Program-made: the position numbers and the translations under genes | From: Paraburkholderia hayleyella | GTDB lineage: Bacteria; Pseudomonadota; Gammaproteobacteria; Burkholderiales; Burkholderiaceae | Reading direction: 5' to 3' | Assembly: GCF_009455685.1 (NCBI RefSeq) | Contig: NZ_QPES01000001.1 | Location: 186,001-250,000, forward strand | Length of the DNA stretch: 64,000 nucleotides | Shown here: one piece after another, positions 1 to 8,000 of the stretch | Layout of the letters: each line of letters opens with the position of its first letter | Numbering within the stretch: position 1 is the stretch's first letter | The notes under the pieces: model-generated | The model's database searches: none | Seen by the model: the letters and a program-made list of their open reading frames with translations, nothing else | Told to the model about the DNA's origin: nothing

Positions 1-1
1 C

Positions 2-379
2 TTCGAAGCCAGTCTTGCGCAGCATCCTGGCGAGCCCGTCAAACAACTCAACCAGTACTTCACGGATCTGGCACAACGCGCCTCGGCAGATGATTACCGG
101 GGCTGTCCATTCGTGAATGTCGCGGCTGAATTCCCCGATGTCGGGCATCCGGCGCGTTTGTGCGTGATGCGCAACAAAATGCAATTGATGACCCGCCTGC
201 TTGAATTGACCACCGCAGCAGGCGCGGATGATCCCGCGGCCCTGGCCAACGCGCTAGCCTTGCTGATCGAAGGAGTCTATGCCGCGAGTCAAACCTATGG
301 CCCAGGATGCGGGCCGATTCGTGCCGCACCGCAAGTGGCGGCCCAGTTGATTGCGCAGGCCTGTGCCCGCGCGCCATGA
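2..379 (+). CDS. TetR/AcrR family transcriptional regulator, C-terminal part (5' truncated by window edge)
   Basis: The reading frame is open from base 2 and ends at 379, so only the last ~125 residues are present and the DNA-binding N-terminus lies outside the window. The motif GCPFVNVAAEF followed by an all-helical segment is typical of the ligand-binding C-terminal domain of TetR/AcrR repressors (TetR_C_11 type). The helix-turn-helix, ligand and target cannot be seen. It lies about 100 bases upstream of a DUF1415 gene on the same strand, with no sign of a functional link. An internal ATG at 113 would give an 88-residue product but leaves the domain incomplete, so I treat the gene as entering from the left. 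Confidence 0.75.
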   Translation, partial: FEASLAQHPGEPVKQLNQYFTDLAQRASADDYRGCPFVNVAAEFPDVGHPARLCVMRNKMQLMTRLLELTTAAGADDPAALANALALLIEGVYAASQTYGPGCGPIRAAPQVAAQLIAQACARAP

Positions 380-478
380 ACCATGAACCATCAGCCATAA
401 CGAATGAATGGTCCTGGCAGCGCCAGCCACATCCGTAAAATGCCGCCTCACGGTTTCTTTCGAACGACTCACCCCGCC

Positions 479-1093
479 ATGCCGCAACCGACTGCTCCCC
501 ACGATATCAACGACACCCACGACACCATCCTGGCCACCACCCGCCACTGGCTGACACGCGCGGTAATCGGGCTCAACCTGTGCCCCTTCGCCAAGGCGGT
601 TCATGTCAAACAGCAAATCCGTTACGCGATCAGCGAAGCCGGCACCATGGAAGGCGTCTTGCTCGATCTCGAAAGCGAGCTTCAGACGCTGCGCGATGCC
701 GACCCCGCTGATATCGACACCACGCTGCTGATCATTCCGCATGCGCTGGCGGATTTCATCGAATACAACGACTGTTTGTTTTTTGCGCAACGGCTGCTGC
801 GGCAGATGCGGGTTGAAGGCCTTTTGCAGATCGCCAGTTTTCATCCGCACTACCAGTTTGAAGACAGTCTGCCCGACGATATCGAGAACTACACCAACCG
901 CGCGCCGTATCCGATGCTGCATCTGCTGCGCGAGGCGAGCATCGAGCGTGCCGTGGCTGCTTTTCCCGATGCCTCGCAAATTTACGAACGCAATCAGGAG
1001 ACGTTACGACGTCTTGGGCTGCATGGCTGGCAAGCGTGGATGAATCAGCCTCAAACGGAATCGGAATCGGAATCGGAATCGGAAGCAGACTGA
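479..1093 (+). CDS. DUF1415 family protein
   Basis: A 204-residue protein of the DUF1415 family, common in beta- and gammaproteobacteria and without an established biochemical role. Visible family features are the early GLNLCPFAK motif (about residue 30), a central acidic helix, LLIIPHAL, and SFHPHYQFED followed by NRAPYPMLHLLRE near residue 140. The start at 479 is preferred over the in-frame ATG at 404, because the extra 25 residues are not family-like. The C-terminus ends in a Ser-Glu repeat encoded by a hexanucleotide microsatellite (about 1059-1087), so the length of the tail may vary between strains. No signal peptide or membrane segment is visible, so it is probably cytosolic. Confidence 0.85.
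   Translation: MPQPTAPHDINDTHDTILATTRHWLTRAVIGLNLCPFAKAVHVKQQIRYAISEAGTMEGVLLDLESELQTLRDADPADIDTTLLIIPHALADFIEYNDCLFFAQRLLRQMRVEGLLQIASFHPHYQFEDSLPDDIENYTNRAPYPMLHLLREASIERAVAAFPDASQIYERNQETLRRLGLHGWQAWMNQPQTESESESESEAD
1057..1087 (+). repeat. Hexanucleotide microsatellite at 3' end of DUF1415 gene
   Basis: About five near-perfect copies of a six-base unit (cggaat), encoding alternating Ser-Glu before the stop codon. Six-base units keep the frame, so slippage would only lengthen or shorten the acidic tail. Confidence 0.8.
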
Positions 1094-1141
1094 CGCGTGG
1101 CACATGGCGCGTGCCACGTGGAGGTACCCCCACGCTCACAT

Positions 1142-1996
1142 TCAGGCACTTTCAGGAATAAAAAACCGTTCGCGCAGATCATGCAACCCGAGCGTTTCGA
1201 TAATCTCGTTGAGTCTTTCCGCTGGACGGCGGCGGGGCAAATCCTTGTACTGGGCAATGATGAGTTCGTTCTTCATCGAATGCTCCCAGCCCACCAGTTC
1301 AGTCACGCTGACCTGATAGCCATGCGCTTCCAGTTGCAGGCAGCGCAGCACGTTAGTGATGTGGCTGCCGAATTCGCGTGTATGCAGCGGATGACGCCAG
1401 ATTTCCGTCAGTGCCTGTCCAAGCGACTGGCTTTTGCTTCGGCGCAGCACCCCCGCGACTTCGGCCTGGCAGCACGGCACCACGACGATGTAGTGCGCGT
1501 GTTTTTGCAGCGCGAAGCGGATGGCGTCATCGGTAGCGGTATTGCACGCGTGCAACGCGGTCACGATATCGATCGTGGCGGGCAAGCGCTCGGAGCTGAT
1601 CGAATCCGCCACCGACAGATTCAGAAACGACATGCCCGCAAACCCCAGCCGCGCCGCCAGCGCGGTGGAGCGCGCCACCAGTTCTTCGCGCGTCTCGATC
1701 CCATAGATATGCGACTGGTCGCGCTGTGCCTTGAAAAACAGGTCGTACAGGATAAAGCCCAGATACGATTTACCCGCACCGTGATCGACCAGCGTCAAGT
1801 CGCTTTTTGTGGTCTTCAAGGCGCTTAGCAAAGGCTCGATGAACTGGAACAGGTGGTAGACCTGCTTGAGCTTGCGGCGGCTGTCCTGATTCAGCTTGCC
1901 GTCGCGCGTCAGGATATGGAGTTCCTTGAGTAGCTCAAGCGATTGCCCGGGACGGATTTCGTGGGATGGATGGGACGGGCGGGGCAGGGTGGACAT
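1142..1996 (-). CDS. Class I SAM-dependent methyltransferase (Methyltransf_32-like)
   Basis: A 284-residue cytosolic protein. Near residue 70 is a Rossmann SAM-binding motif, LVDHGAGKSYLGF, in which an acidic residue precedes a G-x-G-K-S-Y-L turn, as in the Methyltransf_32/13 group. Further on are YGIETREEL (acidic ribose-binding position), TALHACNTATDDAI and VVVPCCQAEV, a Pro-Cys-Cys motif seen in this uncharacterised subfamily, some of whose eukaryotic members are linked to RNA or protein methylation. The substrate is unknown. The ATG at 1996 is chosen because the longer in-frame extension (to 2263) is Arg-rich low-complexity sequence running into the divergent promoter region. It is divergent from the flavoprotein gene at 2278. 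Confidence 0.8.
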   Translation of the reverse strand: MSTLPRPSHPSHEIRPGQSLELLKELHILTRDGKLNQDSRRKLKQVYHLFQFIEPLLSALKTTKSDLTLVDHGAGKSYLGFILYDLFFKAQRDQSHIYGIETREELVARSTALAARLGFAGMSFLNLSVADSISSERLPATIDIVTALHACNTATDDAIRFALQKHAHYIVVVPCCQAEVAGVLRRSKSQSLGQALTEIWRHPLHTREFGSHITNVLRCLQLEAHGYQVSVTELVGWEHSMKNELIIAQYKDLPRRRPAERLNEIIETLGLHDLRERFFIPESA

Positions 1997-2126
1997 TGCG
2001 CAAGGGCTCGCCGCCAGCGTATGGGTTCGCACCCCACCGCGGACAACGGCAAAAAAGAAAGTGGCCGCCAGTTTACCGAATACCGAAAGCCGCGTGCGCC
2101 CGTATGTGAGAATGGCGCCCTTTGTC

Positions 2127-2159
2127 TTTCCCGCTGCTTTCCCGCTGCTTTCCCGCTGG
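2127..2159. repeat. Three tandem copies of an 11-bp unit
   Basis: The unit tttcccgctgc occurs at 2127-2137 and 2138-2148, and as tttcccgctgg at 2149-2159. It sits in the 281-base divergent region between the methyltransferase (starts 1996, minus) and the flavoprotein (starts 2278, plus). No other regulatory element was recognised there apart from a short ttcacg repeat near 2240-2255. Confidence 0.75.
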
Positions 2160-2277
2160 CGGGCTGCGTATCGGGCTGCGGGTGCGCCACGTGTTCTGTG
2201 CCATGAATCGCCCTCAGGACAACGCCGCCCCCTTCCAACGTTCACGTTCACGCTCACTTTCATCTTTCATTCCACTC

Positions 2278-3576
2278 ATGCCTGCATCGCCTGAATTTTC
2301 CCGCGTCGCCGTCATCGGCGGCGGCCCCGCTGGACTGATGGCCGCCGAAGCACTGGTTGCACCGGGCATACACGTCGAGGTCTATGACGCCATGCCCTCG
2401 GTAGGGCGCAAGTTTCTGATGGCAGGCAAGGGTGGAATGAACATCACGCATTCAGAGCCTTTGACACCGTTCCTGAGCCGCTACGGCGAGCGCGAGGCAC
2501 AACTCGCACCGCTACTTGCGGCCTTCGGCCCCGACGCATTGCGCGCCTGGCTCCAGGCACTGGGCGTCAAAACCTTTATCGGCAGTTCTGGACGCGTGTT
2601 TCCCTCTGACATGAAAGCCGCGCCCATGCTACGCGCGTGGCTGCATCGACTGAAAGAAACCGGCGTGCGGTTTCACATGCGACATAAGTGGCTTGGCTGG
2701 GATTTCACGCAGGAGGCCGGACAACAACATGCCAGGCATACCGGCAATGGGCTGACGCATGAACTCCGGTTTGCCACCCCCGAGGGCGAACGCGTAGTCA
2801 GCGTCGATGCCGTGGTTTTCGCGCTGGGTGGCGCGAGCTGGCCGCAACTGGGTTCGGATGCAGCATGGGTGCCGTTGATGCAGTCGCGCGACATTGCGCT
2901 CGCGCCGCTTCGGCCCGCGAACTGCGGCTTCGAGGTGAGCTGGAGCACTTACTTCCGGGAGCGTTTCGCGGGGCAGCCCGTCAAGCCCGTGTCCATTACT
3001 TTATCTGGCGCGGACGGTACGCCCCATACCCGCCAGGGCGAATTCGTCGTAACTGGACAGGGGATCGAAGGCAGCCTGGTCTATGCCCTATCGTCGACGC
3101 TCCGCGAGCGCATCGCTATCGCAGGCAACACCGTCATCCACCTTGATCTCACACCCGGACACACGCTTGCACGCGTCATCGAGGAAGTCACACGGCCGCG
3201 CGGTTCGCGCTCGCTCTCAAGCCACCTGCAAAGCCGCGTGGGCCTCGCCGGGGTAAAACTGGCACTGCTGCATGAATGCCTGAGCAAAGACACCTTTACC
3301 GATCCCAGCCAGCTTGCCCATGCCATCAAGGCGCTGCCGCTGCGCTTGAGCCGTCCCCGGCCCGTGGCCGAAGCGATCAGCACGGCTGGCGGCATTCCGT
3401 TCGAAGCCCTCGATGCCCAGCTCATGCTCCGGCAGATACCAGGGGCATTCTGTGCGGGCGAAATGCTCGATTGGGAAGCTCCAACTGGCGGGTATCTGCT
3501 TACCGCGTGTTTTGCCAGTGGCCACGTAGCAGGGCAGGGTGCGCGAGCTTATCTCGCTGCGTGCACCCCTGGCTGA
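2278..3576 (+). CDS. BaiN/HI0933-family NAD(P)/FAD-dependent oxidoreductase (TIGR03862-like)
   Basis: A 432-residue flavoprotein. It opens with a dinucleotide-binding motif, VAVIGGGPAGLMAAE (residues 9-23), followed by the family signature GRKFLMAGKGGMNITHSE near residue 45. In the C-terminal third, STAGGI and FCAGEMLDWEAPTGGY form the second FAD-contacting region typical of the HI0933/BaiN (YhiN) family. Members bind FAD; the physiological substrate is generally unknown, and the name BaiN comes from a distant relative with a bile-acid role, so no substrate is claimed here. The ATG at 2278 places the Rossmann motif at the usual distance; an upstream ATG at 2203 would add a Ser/Arg-rich leader. 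Cytosolic. Confidence 0.85.
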   Translation: MPASPEFSRVAVIGGGPAGLMAAEALVAPGIHVEVYDAMPSVGRKFLMAGKGGMNITHSEPLTPFLSRYGEREAQLAPLLAAFGPDALRAWLQALGVKTFIGSSGRVFPSDMKAAPMLRAWLHRLKETGVRFHMRHKWLGWDFTQEAGQQHARHTGNGLTHELRFATPEGERVVSVDAVVFALGGASWPQLGSDAAWVPLMQSRDIALAPLRPANCGFEVSWSTYFRERFAGQPVKPVSITLSGADGTPHTRQGEFVVTGQGIEGSLVYALSSTLRERIAIAGNTVIHLDLTPGHTLARVIEEVTRPRGSRSLSSHLQSRVGLAGVKLALLHECLSKDTFTDPSQLAHAIKALPLRLSRPRPVAEAISTAGGIPFEALDAQLMLRQIPGAFCAGEMLDWEAPTGGYLLTACFASGHVAGQGARAYLAACTPG

Positions 3577-3634
3577 CAAGGCCTGGACTTGCGGCCTGGG
3601 GCTAACTGGACGAAACCGGACAAAACCTCAACCG

Positions 3635-4765
3635 TTAACGTGCGACCAGACGCCAAAGCGAAGTGATTTCCGCCGCCCGTGCGGCATGTAACGGATCAGC
3701 CACGTCCGCGGCTTTCGGATGCCGTGGCTTAATCTCCTCGCGCCCCGCCACGACCAACCCTGCCTGCTCGATCGCCGCCAATAACATCGAGCGCGTGCGC
3801 AAGCCCAGATGCTCCGCAAAATCAGACAGGATCAGCCAGCCCTCACCGCCACGCGTCAGGTGCGCGGCCAGGCCGTTGAGAAAACCCAGCAACATGCGGC
3901 TATCGGGGTCATACACGGCATGTTCGAGCGCGGACGCTGGCCGCGCGGGCAGCCACGGCGGATTGCACACCACCAGCGGGGCACGGCCTGGCGGAAACAG
4001 ATTCGCCTGCAAAACCTCAACCTGGCCGGCATAACCGAGGCGCGTCAGGTTCTCGCGCGCGCATGCCAATGCACGCGGGTCGAGATCCGTGGCCACGATT
4101 TTCCTGACGCCCCGTTGCGCCAGCAGCGCCGCCAGCACCCCCGTTCCCGTGCCAATCTCGAATGCCAGTTCGTGTGCGGCCGCGGGCAACGGCGTGCGCG
4201 CGACCAGATCGACGTATTCACCGCGCACCGGCGAAAACACGCCGTAATGTGGATGAATGCGCGCCGCCAGCAACGGAATTTCGACGCCTTTCTTGCGCCA
4301 CTCATGCGCGCCAATCAAACCCAGCAGTTCGCGCAATGAAGCCACCGAGGCTTCGCCATCGGCCGGGCCATAGGCTTCGGTGCAGGCCTGACGGATCTCT
4401 GGCGCGCGACGCAATGGAATCGTGTAACCGCCATCGAGTGGAATCAGCAGCATGCCCAGCGTGCGAGCGCGCTGCGATTGCGTCTGACGATGCAAGTTGA
4501 ACGCATCGAGCGGCGAGATGCCTGGCTTGCGCGGCTTGCGTTCAAGCCGCCGCGTCATCGCCTGAAGCAACTGGCGGGCGTTCTGGAAGTCCCCGCGCCA
4601 CAACAAGGCGGTTCCTTCACAGGCGAGACGATAAGCGTTATCCGCCGTGGTCTGGTCATCGGCTAGCACCACGCGTTTAGGCGGCGGCACAGACGATTCA
4701 GTGCGCCAGCGGGCAAGACGTGGGCCATCGGCTTCAGGCCAGGTAATCGTGGCAAAAGAGGTCAT
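3635..4765 (-). CDS. HemK-like class I SAM methyltransferase (Methyltransferase small domain)
   Basis: A 376-residue protein. The C-terminal half carries a SAM-binding fold, with FEIGTGTGVLAALLA (motif I), IVATDLDPRALACARENL (motif II) and VVCNPPWLPA. The N-P-P-[WY] tetrapeptide is the catalytic signature of N-methyltransferases acting on planar amides or exocyclic amines (PrmC/HemK, RsmC, TrmN6 type). The N-terminal ~150 residues form a helical, Arg-rich domain with no clear relative, possibly for substrate recognition. This is not the canonical PrmC, because the N-terminal domain differs and no prfA is adjacent. The start at 4765 is chosen over the longer frame to 4939, whose extension is Arg/Gly-rich. 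It is divergent from the PadR gene. Confidence 0.75.
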   Translation of the reverse strand: MTSFATITWPEADGPRLARWRTESSVPPPKRVVLADDQTTADNAYRLACEGTALLWRGDFQNARQLLQAMTRRLERKPRKPGISPLDAFNLHRQTQSQRARTLGMLLIPLDGGYTIPLRRAPEIRQACTEAYGPADGEASVASLRELLGLIGAHEWRKKGVEIPLLAARIHPHYGVFSPVRGEYVDLVARTPLPAAAHELAFEIGTGTGVLAALLAQRGVRKIVATDLDPRALACARENLTRLGYAGQVEVLQANLFPPGRAPLVVCNPPWLPARPASALEHAVYDPDSRMLLGFLNGLAAHLTRGGEGWLILSDFAEHLGLRTRSMLLAAIEQAGLVVAGREEIKPRHPKAADVADPLHAARAAEITSLWRLVAR

Positions 4766-4975
4766 GAGATCAAATTCCGATGAAACAAATGCAGCAGATT
4801 GCCAGGCGGCGGGCGCAGAGTAACGCATCTGACGCATGCCGCGTTTGAGAGACCCGACTAAACCCAGGGCGGCGGCGAACAGTTTGAACCGTTTGAGCTG
4901 CTTCGCTGGCCCAGCGCGCGACCCCGAACAGAGGTGCAACGAAGGGTAAGTACAGAGTCCATCACCCTAATTTTC

Positions 4976-5004
4976 TTGACCATACATCTTAAGATATATA
5001 TCTT
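4976..5004 (+). promoter_or_regulatory. Predicted promoter of the padR-yqjH unit
   Basis: TTGACC at 4976-4981 and TATCTT at 4999-5004 are separated by 17 bases. The -10 element and most of the spacer lie inside the palindrome at 4981-5014, so a protein bound there would block polymerase. This is a by-eye prediction. The rest of the 320-base gap between 4765 and 5086 shows nothing else recognisable. Confidence 0.5.
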
Positions 5005-5014
5005 AAGATGTATG
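4981..5014. promoter_or_regulatory. Perfect 34-bp palindrome, probable operator for the adjacent PadR-type repressor
   Basis: Bases 4981-4997 are exactly the reverse complement of 4998-5014, with no loop, and the centre is A+T-rich (core atatcttaag arms). It overlaps the predicted promoter and lies 71 bases upstream of the PadR start. PadR proteins bind inverted repeats as dimers, and E. coli YqjI/NfeR is known to repress yqjH and itself from their shared upstream region. Autoregulation is therefore inferred from position and symmetry. Confidence 0.8.
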
Positions 5015-5085
5015 GTCGCTCTGATAATGCTGATTCATTACGCTGATTCCAATCCCGAACCATCCTTTTTTCAAGGCAGCGATCC

Positions 5086-5799
5086 ATGAGATCCAAAGAT
5101 TTTTCCTCACGCCAGCGGCTAGCATTTGCGGCACACAGTCCTCTCACCATGCTGCACTGGGCCATTGGCCGTAGCGGTGGCCGTGGCGGTCAAGGCCATC
5201 GAGGCGGCGGCCGTGGTTTTGGCTCCTTCGACGGCTTTGATGATCGTGAAGACCGTTTGCCGCGCGGCCGAAAATTCAGTTCGGACGATTTGCAACTGCT
5301 GCTTTTAGCCTTGCTAGAAACCCGTCCCGCCCACGGTTACGAGCTGATACGCCAACTGGAACAGCGCTCCAACGGCTTTTATGTCCCCAGCCCCGGCATG
5401 GTGTATCCCGCACTGACCTACCTGGAAGAGCGTGACCTGATCACCGTCGCGCTCGATGGCAACCGCAAGCAGTACGCGCTCGCCGAACCGGGCCGCCAGC
5501 TTCTCGAACAAAACCGTGCCCGGGTCGATTTCATGCTGGCCAAGCTGAGTGCGATTGCACAGCGCATGGATCAGGTGCGCCAGGCTTTCGCGGGGCACCC
5601 CGATGCCACCGGCCCCCGTGCTGACGATGCCGCTGGCGAACCCTTCTGGTTACCTGAACTTATCCATGCCCGACGCCGCTTAAAGCACTCCATGCTTGCA
5701 GCGGATAGCGCAACGCATGCCGAACAGCGCCGCATCGCGGCCATTCTTGAACGCGCGGCGGCAGAGATTGCCCAACCGCCGAAAACCGGGCCGCTCTAA
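5086..5799 (+). CDS. PadR family transcriptional regulator, YqjI/NfeR-like
   Basis: A 237-residue regulator. The PadR winged helix spans about residues 65-150, with GYELIRQLEQRSNGFYVPSP, GMVYPALTYLEERDLI and the beta-wing GNRKQYALAEPGR. This matches the YqjI/NfeR subgroup, whose E. coli member is a Ni/Fe-responsive repressor of the ferric reductase gene yqjH. The next gene here is a yqjH homologue, 47 bases downstream, so the pairing is conserved. As in YqjI there is an N-terminal extension before the helix-turn-helix (residues ~1-62). Here it is Gly/Arg-rich with only a few His and no Cys, unlike the His/Cys-rich metal-binding tail of the E. coli protein. The ATG at 5086 has a plausible upstream aaggcag; ATG 5149 is an alternative. 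Confidence 0.85.
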   Translation: MRSKDFSSRQRLAFAAHSPLTMLHWAIGRSGGRGGQGHRGGGRGFGSFDGFDDREDRLPRGRKFSSDDLQLLLLALLETRPAHGYELIRQLEQRSNGFYVPSPGMVYPALTYLEERDLITVALDGNRKQYALAEPGRQLLEQNRARVDFMLAKLSAIAQRMDQVRQAFAGHPDATGPRADDAAGEPFWLPELIHARRRLKHSMLAADSATHAEQRRIAAILERAAAEIAQPPKTGPL

Positions 5800-5846
5800 C
5801 AAAGCGGCATCCAAACTCATCTGCCCTCATCAGCGAGAACCTGGCC

Positions 5847-6662
5847 ATGTCTGAACTGAATCCTCTTTCTGTCACACGTATACGGCACACGCTCAAGACG
5901 CGCCTTGTGCAAGTCAAACGCGTGGTGCCTGTCACGCCGAAACTTTTGTGCATTACCTTCGGTGGCGAAGATCTGCACGATTTCGAATCTGCCTCGTTCG
6001 ACGATCACATCAAAATGTTTTTTCCTCCAGATGGGGCCGGTCCCGTCGCGCTGCCACGCATTGGACCGAACGGCCTGGTTTTCGACGAAGGCCAGCCGCG
6101 GCCCGTGATGCGCGATTTCACGCCGCGCCGGTATAACCGCGAGGCGCTCGAACTCGATATCGAATTCGCCTTGCACGAAGCGGGGCCTGCCACTACCTGG
6201 GCCACGCAAGCCACAGCCGGTCAGCACCTTGGGATTGCCGGCCCGCGTGGTTCGATGGTGATTCCTGCTGCGTTCGACTGGCACTGGCTCATTGGCGACG
6301 AAACCGCCTTACCCGCCATCGCCCGCCGTCTGGAAGAGTTGCCCGCAGGCACACGCGCCTGCACCTTCATCATCGTCGATGATCCAGCCAGCCAAATCGT
6401 ATTTAAGACGCAAGCGCAGTTGCAAACCATCTGGCTTGACCGCCATGAACCCGAAGACACAGTGAATCCGTTCATCACAGCCTTGCAGGCCGCCCCCCTG
6501 CCGACCGGCGAAGGATACGTCTGGGCCGCAGGCGAAGCCTCCGCGATGCGCGCCGTGCGGCAGTACTTATGCGGTGAACGCAACATCGACAAATCCCGGA
6601 TCAGGGCCGCGGCTTACTGGCGACGCGGCGCGGAAGGTGTACATGAAGTGCTGGACGAATAG
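5847..6662 (+). CDS. Siderophore-interacting protein / NADPH-dependent ferric reductase, YqjH-like
   Basis: A 271-residue flavoprotein of the siderophore-interacting protein (SIP) family. These cytosolic enzymes bind FAD and use NAD(P)H to reduce ferric-siderophore complexes and release iron. The FAD-binding half contains RDFTPRRYN near residue 90, the R-x-Y-[ST/N] flavin motif. The NAD(P)H half contains WHWLIGDETALPAIARRLEE near residue 150 and YVWAAGEASAMRAVRQYL near residue 230, both diagnostic of the family. It follows the PadR gene by 47 bases and probably shares its transcript and operator, as in the E. coli yqjH-yqjI pair. No terminator of convincing strength was seen after it. Confidence 0.9.
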   Translation: MSELNPLSVTRIRHTLKTRLVQVKRVVPVTPKLLCITFGGEDLHDFESASFDDHIKMFFPPDGAGPVALPRIGPNGLVFDEGQPRPVMRDFTPRRYNREALELDIEFALHEAGPATTWATQATAGQHLGIAGPRGSMVIPAAFDWHWLIGDETALPAIARRLEELPAGTRACTFIIVDDPASQIVFKTQAQLQTIWLDRHEPEDTVNPFITALQAAPLPTGEGYVWAAGEASAMRAVRQYLCGERNIDKSRIRAAAYWRRGAEGVHEVLDE

Positions 6663-6762
6663 AGCGCTGCACACACCGGGAGCGCGCCACAGCCCGCCAG
6701 ACGCGCCCCGGGATTAAGAAGAAAAAATCATCAATTGCACAATTAAATGAATTTGCCTTTTC

Positions 6763-6768
6763 TATAAT
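6763..6768 (+). promoter_or_regulatory. Predicted -10 element upstream of the SBF-type transporter
   Basis: An exact TATAAT in an A+T-rich patch. The best -35-like hexamer (TTGCAC, 6735-6740) is 22 bases away, longer than usual. Transcription would begin near 6775, leaving a leader of about 120 nt. Confidence 0.5.
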
Positions 6769-6774
6769 GCCCTT

Positions 6775-6894
6775 CGACAATAGGCCCGTTCCGCCCAAGG
6801 ACCGTGCGCCGGTGCGGCGTTACACCCGCTCCGGCGTGCCATGCCACGCGACATGCCGCCAGGCTCCGCCTGTATTGTTCCAGGGATTACCCAC
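6775..6894 (+). promoter_or_regulatory. Structured 5' leader of the SBF-type transporter gene (candidate regulatory RNA)
   Basis: The predicted leader can be closed by a long-range helix between 6776-6782 (gacaata) and 6873-6879 (tattgtt, one G-U pair). Just before the 3' arm is a hairpin at about 6860-6872 (caggc, loop tcc, gcctg). Another short G+C helix pairs gccgg and ccggc around a loop near 6809-6835. The ribosome-binding site (cagggatt) follows the closing helix. I do not recognise a known riboswitch class; the pairing is by eye and could be chance. Confidence 0.3.
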
Positions 6895-7917
6895 ATGAAT
6901 CGCCCTAAACTGCTTCCCGATAATTTCACGCTATGCCTGATCGGCACCGTGATCTGCGCCAGCCTCATGCCCGTGCATGGCCAGCCCGCTGTAGCGTTTA
7001 ACTGGCTGACGAATATCGCAGTCGGCCTGCTGTTTTTCCTGCACGGCGCCAAGCTATCGCGGGAAGCGGTGATCGCGGGGGCGACGCACTGGCGGCTGCA
7101 TCTCGTCGTCCTCCTGAGCACGTTCGCGCTTTTTCCGCTGCTTGGCCTCGCGCTCAAGCCGCTTCTTTCGCCATTGGTCACGCCCGCGCTCTATGCAGGC
7201 ATCCTCTTCCTCTGCACATTGCCATCGACGGTTCAGTCGTCCATCGCGTTCACTTCGATTGCGAAAGGCAATGTGCCTGCAGCGGTGTGCAGCGCATCGG
7301 CCTCCAGCCTGCTTGGCATCTTCATCACCCCCGCGCTGGTCGGTCTCATCGTCACCAACCAGGCCGCGAGCAGCAGTTCGGGCTGGCATACAGTAGGCAG
7401 CATCGTGCTGCAATTGCTGGTGCCGTTTATTGCGGGGCAACTGCTGCGGCCCGTGATCGGCAAATGGATCGAGCGTCATCGCGGGATGCTGAAGTTTGTC
7501 GATCAGGGCTCGATCCTGCTGGTGGTATACGGCGCGTTCAGTGAAGCCGTCAACGAGGGCTTGTGGCATACCATTCCGCTTTCGGCACTGGCGGGCCTGG
7601 TGGTAGTGTGTGCCGTGCTGCTGGCCATCGCGCTGGGCGTGACCATCCTGGTCAGCAAACGGCTTGGTTTTAACCGCGCAGACCAGATCACGATTATCTT
7701 TTGCGGCTCGAAAAAAAGCCTCGCGGCGGGCGTGCCGATGGCCAAGGTTATCTTTGCCGCGCCTTCGGTTGGCGCGGTGGTCTTGCCGCTGATGCTGTTC
7801 CATCAGATTCAGTTGATGGTGTGCGCGGCGCTGGCACAACGCTGGGGCGCGCGGGATAGCGGCAGCGAAACACCCAGCACCATGCCACCCCATCCCTCTA
7901 CCGGCGTACAGCGCTAG
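6895..7917 (+). CDS. Bile acid:sodium symporter family transporter (SBF-like, YfeH type)
   Basis: A 340-residue integral membrane protein with about nine to ten hydrophobic helices. It belongs to the SBF_like group (PF13593), bacterial relatives of the ASBT/NTCP bile acid:Na+ symporters. Characteristic positions are GLLFFLHGAKLSREAV near residue 45, LCTLPSTVQSSIAFTSIAKGN near residue 105 (the crossover-helix region that binds sodium in the family) and FCGSKKSLAAGVPMA near residue 265. The true substrate of this branch is usually unknown, and the name does not imply bile-acid transport. The ATG at 6895 is preceded by a good ribosome site (cagggatt); an in-frame ATG at 6841 would lie within the structured leader. 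It is followed by a terminator at 7979. Confidence 0.85.
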   Translation: MNRPKLLPDNFTLCLIGTVICASLMPVHGQPAVAFNWLTNIAVGLLFFLHGAKLSREAVIAGATHWRLHLVVLLSTFALFPLLGLALKPLLSPLVTPALYAGILFLCTLPSTVQSSIAFTSIAKGNVPAAVCSASASSLLGIFITPALVGLIVTNQAASSSSGWHTVGSIVLQLLVPFIAGQLLRPVIGKWIERHRGMLKFVDQGSILLVVYGAFSEAVNEGLWHTIPLSALAGLVVVCAVLLAIALGVTILVSKRLGFNRADQITIIFCGSKKSLAAGVPMAKVIFAAPSVGAVVLPLMLFHQIQLMVCAALAQRWGARDSGSETPSTMPPHPSTGVQR

Positions 7918-7978
7918 CCCCTCATTCACGTTCACAGAAAAATTCATCGGTACACTCCCTCAAGCTTGGACCCAACCC

Positions 7979-8000
7979 AAAGCCGCCTTCGTGCGGCTTT
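7979..8000 (+). terminator. Probable intrinsic terminator after the SBF-type transporter
   Basis: An 8-bp perfect stem, aaagccgc / gcggcttt, with a six-base loop (cttcgt). The 3' arm ends in TTT but no long U tract follows, so strength is uncertain. Confidence 0.6.

Noticed and set aside
1097..1828. 243-codon frame antisense to the SAM methyltransferase
   Set aside because: The minus-strand protein has clear family motifs; the plus-strand frame has none.
6775..6894. Assignment of the SBF-transporter leader to a known riboswitch class (TPP, cobalamin, fluoride, ZTP, yybP-ykoY)
   Set aside because: The conserved core sequences of these classes are absent; only unclassified pairing potential remains.
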